Of a stretch of 64,000 bases of DNA, positions 24,773 to 31,969 are shown piece by piece. A program made the translations under genes and the position numbers. The stretch's first letter is position 1, and every line of letters begins with the position of its first letter. The notes beneath the pieces were generated by a model. It ran no database searches. It had not been told where the DNA came from and worked only from the letters and a program-made list of their open reading frames with translations. This DNA is from Pseudaminobacter sp040049255 (GTDB taxonomy: Bacteria; Pseudomonadota; Alphaproteobacteria; Rhizobiales; Rhizobiaceae). The stretch spans positions 186,001 to 250,000 of the forward strand of contig NZ_JBDZDR010000006.1 of the NCBI RefSeq assembly GCF_040049255.1. The letters run 5' to 3'.

Positions 24773-25585
24773 CTAATCAGGCACGTTCCCGGCGTTACTT
24801 CCACCGGCCTTGGTGGCAGTGCGGTAACCGGCGACGAAGCTGTCCAGTTCGGCGCGCTCGAGATCGGACACCGCCCAGTAATCGAAGCCGCTCCCCTTCC
24901 AGCTCACCATATTGTAGCCGTCGGCTTCCCTGTCTTCGGGGCCGGAGGTCCCCGTCCCTGCCGGCTGCGCCACCACCGTGATCAGATGCTCGTTGTGGCG
25001 GTAGACGAGCGTCGGTACGGTGCGACCGCCAATGACATCGACGCGCCCGCCGACAAGCGCGAAGCCTTTCGCTGCAAGGTCGGGGGCCGGCGGCGAGATA
25101 CCGATGCGGCCGTCGAGCCAGGGCTTCACCGTATGGCGATCAGACGAGGCGATGTCGACGGGGCTTGCGGCAAGCAGGCTTCGGCGATGGCTGCTCGCCA
25201 CGAGATCGGCGGTGGTTTCGCGCGGGCCTTGCGCACCCAGCCAATAGCCGCCGCTCCCGGCCGCGATCACGGCGATGAGAAGGGATGCGGCAAGGGCGCG
25301 CCAGTCCGCCTGCCAGCCTGGTCGCCGCCGTGGGGACCCGGCAGGCTTGCCAGAAGCACCGACAGCGGCTTCGATCCTGTCGAGCAGTTTCGCGTCGAGT
25401 TGCGGGCGTTCGAGCCTGCCGAGCGCCGCGTGCGTGGCGGCAATGGCATCATAGGCCTTGCGCAGCGCCGGCTCATCGGCAATGCGGCGTTCGAGTGCGG
25501 CGGCCGAAGCCGCGTCGAGCTCACCGTCGACAAGCGCGTTCAGCAACAGAAGGTCCGTTTCCAGCGGTGTCCTGGCTTCAGCCAC
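24773..25585 (-). CDS. membrane anti-sigma factor
   Basis: A 270-residue protein with a cytoplasmic N-terminal domain (DLLLLNALVDGELDAASAAALERRIADEP, the usual anti-sigma opening), one membrane helix at about residues 97-117 (LAASLLIAVIAAGSGGYWLGA) and a periplasmic C-terminal domain of about 150 residues. No zinc-type HxxxCxxC motif is seen. GTG 25585 is chosen because GGAGG lies 6 bases upstream and the gene overlaps the sigma-factor stop by 8 bases. It most likely binds the ECF sigma factor encoded just upstream and releases it on a periplasmic signal. Confidence 0.85.
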   Translation of the reverse strand: MAEARTPLETDLLLLNALVDGELDAASAAALERRIADEPALRKAYDAIAATHAALGRLERPQLDAKLLDRIEAAVGASGKPAGSPRRRPGWQADWRALAASLLIAVIAAGSGGYWLGAQGPRETTADLVASSHRRSLLAASPVDIASSDRHTVKPWLDGRIGISPPAPDLAAKGFALVGGRVDVIGGRTVPTLVYRHNEHLITVVAQPAGTGTSGPEDREADGYNMVSWKGSGFDYWAVSDLERAELDSFVAGYRTATKAGGSNAGNVPD

Positions 25586-26138
25586 GATGGTCCTCCGCAA
25601 TCGAAGCCGCGAGCAACAGGCGCGCGCGCGACAGGCGTGACATCACCGTGCCGATCGGTACAGACAGCAGATCGGCGATCTCGCGATAGCTCAGATCATT
25701 GAATTCGCGCAGCACGAGCACCTCCCGCAGCGGGGCGGGCAATGCGCCGACGGCCTTCTGGACGGCAGCGGCGTCGGCCTTGCGGATAAGTTCAGCCTCG
25801 GGCGTCAGGGCTGGAGGGTCGGAAAAGTCCCCCTCCCCCGTCTCGGCCAGCCGATCCAGCTCGTTTTGATCGCCGAGCACCAGCAGCCCTTTCCGCCGGT
25901 TCTTCGCCATCCAGGTGAAGGCGGTATTGCGGACGATCGCCAGAAGCCAGGCACGTGGGCGCAGGATCGCACCTTCCCCGAGCGAGGCGAACGCCCTGAG
26001 GCAGGCCTCCTGCACGACGTCCTCCGCATCATCGCGATTGCCCGTCAGCCAGCGCGCAAAGACCAGCGCATCCTCAAGATGCGGCACGACCAGTTCCCGG
26101 AACCGGATCGTCGGCTGATCTCCACTCAAAGCACTCAC
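25578..26138 (-). CDS. ECF-type RNA polymerase sigma factor
   Basis: A 186-residue sigma-70 of the extracytoplasmic-function class. Region 2 is seen as FARWLTGNRDDAEDVVQEACLRAFA and PRAWLLAIVRNTAFTWM. Region 4 is LREVLVLREFNDLSYREIADLLSVPIGTVMSRLSRAR. The start appears to be GTG 26138. It is coupled to the anti-sigma gene and lies 40 bases after a cupredoxin gene, so it probably transcribes its own operon. The inducing stress is unknown; the cupredoxin suggests redox or metal chemistry in the periplasm. Confidence 0.93.
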   Translation of the reverse strand: MSALSGDQPTIRFRELVVPHLEDALVFARWLTGNRDDAEDVVQEACLRAFASLGEGAILRPRAWLLAIVRNTAFTWMAKNRRKGLLVLGDQNELDRLAETGEGDFSDPPALTPEAELIRKADAAAVQKAVGALPAPLREVLVLREFNDLSYREIADLLSVPIGTVMSRLSRARLLLAASIAEDHRG

Positions 26139-26178
26139 GTCCTTGCTGCTGCGCCGGTCGACGGGCCATCGCGGAAGG

Positions 26179-26517
26179 TCATTTGACGACTATGCTACCC
26201 TTCATGAAGGTGTGCAGGCCACAGAAATAGGCAATATTGCCGGATTGAGTGAAAGTCCTGACAAAACTGCCGCCGGTATCGAGCGGCTCGGAGCGGAAGC
26301 TGCCGTCGGCCGCCACGATCGTGTGGACCATGTCATCGGAATTGACGAACCGCACCGTGTCGCCACGCTCGATCGTCAACGTCTGCGGCTCGAAGGAGAA
26401 ATTCGAGATAGTCACCCGTGCCTCCGTTGCGGCAGCCGGGGCAATCGGCTGGGCAAGAAGGGCGACGAACATCGCGGCAAGACCCGCTCGGGGCCCCTTC
26501 AGCAGCATGGCAGGCAT
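26179..26517 (-). CDS. cupredoxin (plastocyanin/azurin-like) blue-copper protein
   Basis: A 112-residue exported protein with a signal peptide ending near AAAT. The type 1 copper ligands are all visible: His in DMVHTI, Cys and His in YFCGLH, and Met in TFMKG close to the C-terminus. The fold opener VTISNFSFEPQTLTIERGDTVRFVN is the plastocyanin-like pattern. AAAGGAGG lies 7 bases before the ATG. It should carry electrons or buffer copper in the periplasm, and is in an operon with a metallophosphoesterase and the sigma/anti-sigma pair. Confidence 0.9.
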   Translation of the reverse strand: MPAMLLKGPRAGLAAMFVALLAQPIAPAAATEARVTISNFSFEPQTLTIERGDTVRFVNSDDMVHTIVAADGSFRSEPLDTGGSFVRTFTQSGNIAYFCGLHTFMKGSIVVK

Positions 26518-26555
26518 GGCAATTCCTCCTTTCTTGCGTGTTCATGCGAACCTCC

Positions 26556-27509
26556 TCATGCAAGGGTGGTGTCGGTGATCGCGAGCCTCTCCTGGCCGAC
26601 GGTGAAGTCGACCGAGGTCAGGCCCAGCATCGATCGCAACTGGTCGGCGGGAACGATCACGGGGCCGGGTTTGTCGGCCGTGCCGGGCTTCGGCTGCGGA
26701 AAGGCCGTCGAGCGCGCCGTGTGAAAGGTCATGTTGCCCTCCACCTTCTGCACGATCTGGTGGATGTGCCCGTTGAGCACGGTCACGGAACCGAAACGCT
26801 TCAGGAGCGCGAGCGCCTGTGCGGCATCGTCCGTTCCCCAACCCCATTCCGGATAGATCGACCAGAGCGGGATATGGGCAAAGACGACGATGGGCGTCGA
26901 GGCCGAACGGCCGTCGAGATCCTTCTTGAGCCAGGCGAGCTGTTCGGCGCCGAGATTGCCAAGCCCGCCGGCCTTGAGGTCGACGACGTTCACAAGGCCG
27001 ATGAAGTGGACCCCGCCGAGGTCGAATGAGTGCCAGCCGGCGCCGAGCGTGCCCTTGCCGTAGCGATCGAGATAGGCCCTGCCCTGCCCCGGATCGATCA
27101 CGTCGTGCTCGCCAGGGACGTAGAAAACATCCAGGCCGGTGCTGCCGATGATGCGTGCAGCGTCGTCGAACTCGCCATCCTTGGAAAGATGGGTGATGTC
27201 GCCGGTATGGATCATGAAGGCGGGCTTCACCGGAAGCGCGTTCACCTTGTCGATCGCCTCGGTCAGCGTGTCGACAGCGGTCACCTTGGCTTCCTTGTCG
27301 AAGCCGACATGGCTGTCCGAGATCTGCAGGAAGGTCATCGCGCCCTGCGCAGCTTCGGCGGCCTGTGCCGCGTCGAGCAGGCTGAGCGACTTGGGGATGC
27401 CGCCCGCAACGGTCCACAGCACACCGGTTCCCGCCCAGACCATGCATTCAAGCGCATGCCTGCGCGTCAGCACAAACCCGGTGCCGGTTTCTTTTTCTTG
27501 CTTGGGCAT
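26556..27509 (-). CDS. exported calcineurin-type metallophosphoesterase
   Basis: A 317-residue phosphoesterase. The dimetal motifs are ISDSHVG (Asp, His), HTGDITH (GD), PGEHD (GNHD variant with Glu replacing Asn), VFAHIP and NGHIHQ. The N-terminus has TRRHALECMVWAGTG and a hydrophobic stretch, consistent with Tat export. The Asn-to-Glu change at the metal-bridging position is unusual and may alter metal choice. AAAGGAG lies 7 bases upstream of the start. It is the first gene of the cupredoxin/ECF sigma operon. The substrate is unknown. Confidence 0.88.
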   Translation of the reverse strand: MPKQEKETGTGFVLTRRHALECMVWAGTGVLWTVAGGIPKSLSLLDAAQAAEAAQGAMTFLQISDSHVGFDKEAKVTAVDTLTEAIDKVNALPVKPAFMIHTGDITHLSKDGEFDDAARIIGSTGLDVFYVPGEHDVIDPGQGRAYLDRYGKGTLGAGWHSFDLGGVHFIGLVNVVDLKAGGLGNLGAEQLAWLKKDLDGRSASTPIVVFAHIPLWSIYPEWGWGTDDAAQALALLKRFGSVTVLNGHIHQIVQKVEGNMTFHTARSTAFPQPKPGTADKPGPVIVPADQLRSMLGLTSVDFTVGQERLAITDTTLA

Positions 27510-27522
27510 TGTCTTGCTCCTT

Positions 27523-27541
27523 TCGAACGTGTGTCGTTCGA
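27523..27541. promoter_or_regulatory. palindrome in the leader of the metallophosphoesterase operon
   Basis: TCGAACG-TGTGT-CGTTCGA, a perfect 7-bp inverted repeat, lies 14-32 bases upstream of the start codon, just before the AAAGGAG ribosome site. It could be an operator or a leader hairpin affecting translation. Confidence 0.4.
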
Positions 27542-27568
27542 GCAGAAGACAAACCCAGCCATGCGCTT

Positions 27569-27583
27569 ATTCCGGTCCGGCAT
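27569..27583 (-). promoter_or_regulatory. 15-base repeated element upstream of the ECF operon
   Basis: Read on the minus strand this is ATGCCGGACCGGAAT followed by AA. The same 15 bases occur at 28379-28393, again upstream of a minus-strand gene. GGAATAA resembles an ECF sigma -35 element and lies 60 bases before the first start codon. The -10 part cannot be assigned with confidence. Confidence 0.35.
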
Positions 27584-27637
27584 TCACTTCGATGTGAGCG
27601 GTCTGTCGAAGGCCCACTGTTCGAAACCGGTTACGCA

Positions 27638-28270
27638 TTAACCGATCACCCGCCGTGCCCAGGCCTCGGCCGTGCGTGCGACGGTGGCGAGATGGTCCTC
27701 GGCGGAGAAGCCGGAGACCTTCTTGCGCGGCTTGAGATCGTGGTCGCCGTCCTCGAGCCAGAGGATCTCGATCTGGCCGGAGAGATCGTACGACATGACA
27801 TCCTCTGGGGTTCCGAATGGGTCGCGCGTGCCCTGGCAGATCAGTGTCGGTGCCTTCAGCTCGGCCAGGTGCGCGGTTCGCAACTGTTCAGGCTTCGCAG
27901 GCGGATGGAACGGATAGCCGAGGCAGAGAAGCCCGACGATGCTGCCGCTGGCGTGCAGACCATCCGCGACCATGGACGCGACCCGGCCGCCCATCGACTT
28001 GCCGCCGATGATCAGCGGCCCGGATGCGCCAAGCTCCCTCACCGCCTCGCGATACTCGCCCTGGAGAAGTTCCGCCCTGGGAGGCGGTTTGCGGCCCCCC
28101 TGCCGCCGGGCGGCCATGTACGAAAACTCGAACCGCGCAACGCGAAAACCTGCATTCGCCAGCGCCCGGGCGGCTGCGTCCATGGCAGGAGAGTCCATCG
28201 GCGCGCCGGCACCGTGCGCGAGCAAAATGGTAGCGAAGGCGCCGTCCGCGCCGTCGATCAGAAAACGCAT
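27638..28270 (-). CDS. alpha/beta-hydrolase (KANL3/Tex30-like family)
   Basis: A 210-residue hydrolase with the compact layout of this family: LLAHGAGAPMDSPAM for the oxyanion region, the nucleophile elbow GGKSMGGR (Ser), LGYPFHPPAKPEQLR, QGTRDPFG with the acid and GDHDLKPRK with the catalytic His. The complete triad suggests an active esterase or amidase, but no substrate is known for bacterial members. A divergent gene starts 157 bases away, and the repeated 15-base element lies upstream. Confidence 0.83.
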   Translation of the reverse strand: MRFLIDGADGAFATILLAHGAGAPMDSPAMDAAARALANAGFRVARFEFSYMAARRQGGRKPPPRAELLQGEYREAVRELGASGPLIIGGKSMGGRVASMVADGLHASGSIVGLLCLGYPFHPPAKPEQLRTAHLAELKAPTLICQGTRDPFGTPEDVMSYDLSGQIEILWLEDGDHDLKPRKKVSGFSAEDHLATVARTAEAWARRVIG

Positions 28271-28378
28271 GCGGCTCTCCCTGCCTCTCTACATCCACCA
28301 GATGTGCTTAGCCTGTCGGCGCCGCGGTGTCGCGGTTTCCGAAAACCTGGATAGAATGAATGATGCCGCGACAATCGC

Positions 28379-28393
28379 ATTCCGGTCCGGCAT
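28379..28393 (-). promoter_or_regulatory. second copy of the 15-base element, upstream of the hydrolase gene
   Basis: The minus-strand sequence ATGCCGGACCGGAAT is identical to 27569-27583. It lies 109 bases before the hydrolase start and 35 bases before the divergent MliC-like start. It may mark a second promoter of the same regulator. Confidence 0.35.
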
Positions 28394-28427
28394 ATGGTTC
28401 GTGCACGTTCATAATTGGAGACCATTC

Positions 28428-28769
28428 ATGTCAGCCCTTTGGTTCAGCCTCCCCGTCGCGGTGCTTGTTGCTACGACTGCGCCTGTCGCTGCCGTGGAAT
28501 TGGACTTGCCCGGTGAGGCGCAACGGATAAGCGCCAGCTATTTGTGTGAGGGCGCCAGAGAGCTCGACATCGAGTTCATCAATGTGGGCACCAACAGCCT
28601 CGCCATCATGGATTGGGACGGCCAGAAGGTGGTGATGGCCAATGTGCTTTCAGGCTCCGGGGCGCGCTATGCAGGCGGCCAGTACGAATTCTGGGACAAG
28701 GGCGGCAACGCTACGCTGACCGACCTGAGGAGCGATGACACGAACGGGATTGCGTGCAAGCAGAAGTGA
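28428..28769 (+). CDS. MliC/PliC-like lysozyme-inhibitor family protein
   Basis: A 113-residue exported protein with a signal peptide (cleavage near AVA). The mature part follows the MliC pattern: ASYLCEGARELDIEFIN with the first Cys, LSGSGARYAGGQYEFWDKGGNATL as the conserved SGARY/FW core, and a C-terminal IACKQK Cys. MliC proteins sit in the periplasm or outer membrane and block C-type lysozyme. No lipobox is seen, so this is a soluble periplasmic form. Start 28428 has TTGGAG a few bases upstream. Confidence 0.75.
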   Translation: MSALWFSLPVAVLVATTAPVAAVELDLPGEAQRISASYLCEGARELDIEFINVGTNSLAIMDWDGQKVVMANVLSGSGARYAGGQYEFWDKGGNATLTDLRSDDTNGIACKQK

Positions 28770-28920
28770 CCTGGCTCGCGCCGCACCCGGTGAGTGGCCG
28801 AACTTGAACCGGGGGCCCGGCTGCTTCCGATGGAGGCTATGAGCTTTCGGGAATTGCTGGCAGGATGGCGCGAGCGCGTGGGAGATCGCGCCGGAACTGG
28901 CTTCAACGGGAGGACGAGCA

Positions 28921-29400
28921 ATGGCCGTTGCCAAGAACACGATCTGCCTCTGGTATGACAAGGACGCCGAGGCTGCAGCACGCTTCTATGCCGAGACATT
29001 TCCCGACAGCTCGGTGAGCGCCGTCCACCGCGCTCCCAGCGACTACCCTTCCGGCAAGGCGGGCGACGTGCTGACGGTCGAATTCACAGTTGCCGGCATC
29101 CCCTGTCTGGGTCTCAATGGCGGGCCCGCGTTCAAACACAACGAGGCCTTCTCATTCCAGATCGCCACCGACGATCAGCAAGAGACCGACCGCTACTGGA
29201 ACGCCATTGTCGACAATGGCGGCGAGGAAAGCGCCTGCGGTTGGTGCAGGGACAAATGGGGTATCTCCTGGCAAATCACGCCGCGCGTGCTGACAGAGGC
29301 GCTGGCTGCTGGTGGCGATGAAGCAAAGCGCGCGTTTGTTGCCATGATGGACATGAAGAAAATCGACGTCGCCGCGATTGAGGCCGCCCGGCGCGGCTGA
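28921..29400 (+). CDS. VOC-superfamily protein (PhnB/YdcJ-like glyoxalase fold)
   Basis: A 159-residue protein with the PhnB-like pattern: ICLWYDKDAEAAARFYAETFPDS, VEFTVAGIPCLGLNGGP, DRYWNAIVDNGGEESACGWCRDKWGISWQITP, and a C-terminal AFVAMMDMKKIDVAAIEAA. Such proteins form domain-paired folds that often bind a metal; most have no known activity, although some are antibiotic-binding or methyltransferase-related by name. GGGAGG lies upstream of the ATG. It is convergent with egtD. Confidence 0.85.
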   Translation: MAVAKNTICLWYDKDAEAAARFYAETFPDSSVSAVHRAPSDYPSGKAGDVLTVEFTVAGIPCLGLNGGPAFKHNEAFSFQIATDDQQETDRYWNAIVDNGGEESACGWCRDKWGISWQITPRVLTEALAAGGDEAKRAFVAMMDMKKIDVAAIEAARRG

Positions 29401-29479
29401 CAGTGACGCGGCCGCCGCCGGCAGGTGGCCTTCCGATCAATCTACCGAACCGAAGGGGCCACGATAGCGATGCTGGGCG

Positions 29480-30490
29480 TTACAGGCGCCGGGGCTCTGG
29501 CTGGTTGCCGGCATCGGCCTCGTTCGCGAGAACATGGATCGAGAACCAGCCATCGCTGTCTGTCCAGACTTTGATGGGCCTCCAACCGGCCCCGCGGGCG
29601 AGCGCCCAAAAGGCCTCCACGGTGTATTTATAGCTGTTCTCGGTGTGGATTGTCTCGCCCTCCGCGAAATCAAACGAATGACCGTCCACCGCCACGCGCT
29701 GGGCTGCGCGGCTTACGAGATGCATCTCGATGCGCGAATGCCCGCGGTCGAAAAACGCCCGATGCTCGAAAGAACCCAGATCGAAATCGCCGCCGAGCTC
29801 CCGGTTGATACGGGCAAGCAGGTTGAGGTTGAAGCGGGCGGTCACGCCGGCAGCGTCGTTATAGGCGGCGTGGAGGACGGCCTCGTTCTTTACGAGGTCA
29901 ACCCCGACAACCATCACCGCGTCCGTGCCGAGGCTCAGGCCGGCATGATGAAGGAATCCGGCGGCGTCCGGCGGATCGAGATTGCCGATCGTGGAGCCTG
30001 GAAAGAAGCCGACCCGCGGCATCGTCCGAACGCTCGTCGGCAGGTCGAAAACTCTCGTGAAGTCGGCGGCGACCGGCAGCACATTCAGGGACGGGAATTC
30101 GAGCCGCAAGGCTTGGGCCTGTTCCTCCAGAAACTCGGCGGCGATATCGACCGGCACATAGGTTGAGAGCTCTCTTGCCGCACGCAGGACAATGCGCGTC
30201 TTGGCACTCGAACCATTGCCGAATTCAACCAGCGCCCTGCCTGCCGGCAACAGCTCGGCGATCGCCTGGGCGTTCTCGGCGAGGATGCCGCGCTCCACCC
30301 GGGTCGGGTAATACTCCGGGAGTTGCGTGATCTCCTCGAAAAGAAGCGAGCCGGGGGTGTCATAGAAATATTTCGAGGGGATGCGCTTCGGCCTTGCCCG
30401 GAGGCCCGCCACCACATCGGCCGCGAAATCAAAGGTCGCCCCGACCTCCATTTCGGCAGGGTGGGCGTTTTGTGGGGGGAGCGCCATCAT
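29480..30490 (-). CDS. egtD: L-histidine N-alpha-methyltransferase (ergothioneine synthesis)
   Basis: A 336-residue SAM-dependent methyltransferase of the EgtD family: RIPSKYFYDTPGSLLFEEITQLPEYYPTRVE, LVEFGNGSSAKTR for SAM binding, VGFFPGSTIGN, and a C-terminal GETIHTENSYKYT. It trimethylates histidine to hercynine, the first step of ergothioneine synthesis. The start is either ATG 30490 or 30487; both lie about 10 bases after the egtB stop, so the two genes form one unit. Confidence 0.93.
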   Translation of the reverse strand: MMALPPQNAHPAEMEVGATFDFAADVVAGLRARPKRIPSKYFYDTPGSLLFEEITQLPEYYPTRVERGILAENAQAIAELLPAGRALVEFGNGSSAKTRIVLRAARELSTYVPVDIAAEFLEEQAQALRLEFPSLNVLPVAADFTRVFDLPTSVRTMPRVGFFPGSTIGNLDPPDAAGFLHHAGLSLGTDAVMVVGVDLVKNEAVLHAAYNDAAGVTARFNLNLLARINRELGGDFDLGSFEHRAFFDRGHSRIEMHLVSRAAQRVAVDGHSFDFAEGETIHTENSYKYTVEAFWALARGAGWRPIKVWTDSDGWFSIHVLANEADAGNQPEPRRL

Positions 30491-30500
30491 CGCGACATTG

Positions 30501-31766
30501 TCAGGGGTGATCGACAAGGCGCAGTCCGGTGAATTGCCAGCGCGCCTGGGGGACGAAGAAGTTGCGATAGCTATACCGGGCATGACCTTCCGGCGTGGCA
30601 AGCGAACTGCCACGCAGCACCATCTGGTTGACCATGAACTTGCCGTTATATTCACCGAGCGCACCGGGCGCCGCACGATAGCCGGGATAGGGCAGATAGG
30701 CGCTGCGCGTCCACTGCCACACCTGGCCGAAGGCGTCGTCGAGCACGCCGCTCTTCGCCGCCACTTCCCATTCCGCTTCGCTCGGGAGATGCTTGCCGGC
30801 CCAGCGGGCAAATGCATCAGCTTCATAATAGCTGACGTGGCAGACCGGCAGGTCGGGATCGACGGGCTCGAGACCGGCGAACGTCAATCTGAACCAGGCG
30901 CCGTCGACCTCGCGCCAGTAGCCAGGCGCCTTCCACCCTTCCGCCTGGACGGTTGTCCAGCCGTCCGAGAGCCAGAGCGTCGTCGTCTCATAGCCGCCAT
31001 CGGCCATGAAGTTCATCCACTCGCCATTCGTGACAAGCCGGCGGGCGATCCGCATCGGACCCACCAAGACCCGGTGCGCGGGACCTTCATTGTCATAGCA
31101 AAAGCCGTCGCCGCCGTATCCGATCGTGTGGACGCCTTCCGCGAGCTCGGCGAACGCCCCGGCCTTGCCTGCAGTCACCGGCCAGCGCCAGCCGGAATCA
31201 TATGCCGGCAGCACCGGATTTTGCGCGAAGGCATGCAGGATGTCGGTCAGCATCAGTTCCTGATGCTGCTGCTCATGATGAAGCCCGATCTCCAGAATCG
31301 GACATATTGTTGCAAACAGCTCATCGTCGGCCGCGGTGATGAGGGTGCGGACGGCCGCGTCGACATGCTGTCGGTAAGCGGTGACCGTCTCGACATCCGG
31401 GCGGGTGATCAGTCCCCGTCTCGGCCGCTCGTGGCGCGGCCCGGCGCTGACGTAATAGGAATTGAACAGGAACGGGAAGCGCTCATCGAAAACGCGGTAG
31501 TTGGCCGCGTATGGCATCAGCAGAAACTGCTCGAAGAACCAGGTGACATGCGCGCGATGCCATTTGATCGGGCTTGCATCGGGCATCGACTGAACGAGCT
31601 GGTCCTCGGCGGAAAGCGGCGCGGCGCGCCGCTCGGTCTCGGCCCGAACGGCCTCATAGGCTGCCAGCCAGCCGGCGCGCGACGCCGACGCCGATAGCTG
31701 CAGGATAGCCGCCGATGTGCCGGGCGGGTCGGATTGCTTTGGCAGGCGAGACGTAGGTGCAGGCAT
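30501..31766 (-). CDS. egtB: ergothioneine biosynthesis sulfoxide synthase EgtB
   Basis: A 421-residue protein with an N-terminal DinB-like half and a C-terminal formylglycine-generating-enzyme-like half. The non-haem iron ligands are seen in KWHRAHVTWFFE and LHHEQQHQEL (HxxxHxE). The C-terminal half includes HVSYYEADAFARWAGKHLPSEAEWE and RWQFTGLRLV. EgtB joins hercynine to a thiol donor (gamma-glutamylcysteine or cysteine) with O2. GGAGG lies 5 bases before ATG 31766. EgtC and EgtE are not adjacent, as is common outside mycobacteria. Confidence 0.93.
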   Translation of the reverse strand: MPAPTSRLPKQSDPPGTSAAILQLSASASRAGWLAAYEAVRAETERRAAPLSAEDQLVQSMPDASPIKWHRAHVTWFFEQFLLMPYAANYRVFDERFPFLFNSYYVSAGPRHERPRRGLITRPDVETVTAYRQHVDAAVRTLITAADDELFATICPILEIGLHHEQQHQELMLTDILHAFAQNPVLPAYDSGWRWPVTAGKAGAFAELAEGVHTIGYGGDGFCYDNEGPAHRVLVGPMRIARRLVTNGEWMNFMADGGYETTTLWLSDGWTTVQAEGWKAPGYWREVDGAWFRLTFAGLEPVDPDLPVCHVSYYEADAFARWAGKHLPSEAEWEVAAKSGVLDDAFGQVWQWTRSAYLPYPGYRAAPGALGEYNGKFMVNQMVLRGSSLATPEGHARYSYRNFFVPQARWQFTGLRLVDHP

Positions 31767-31969
31767 CAGCGCCTCCGGGTCGAGTGAGCGCTTCGGTGAT
31801 CAGCACATTTACAATGCCGCCGGTGCACGCGGCCGCCGGCGGACTTGCATCAGGGCAGCCGCCCAATCTGTCCGCAATGTGGCCGTTCTCCTCACGACAG
31901 CGTGAGGCGGGAGGTGATCTGCGCTGTTCAGCTTCGCGAGCTCACAGCGCAATGTCTCAGCCTATGCAA

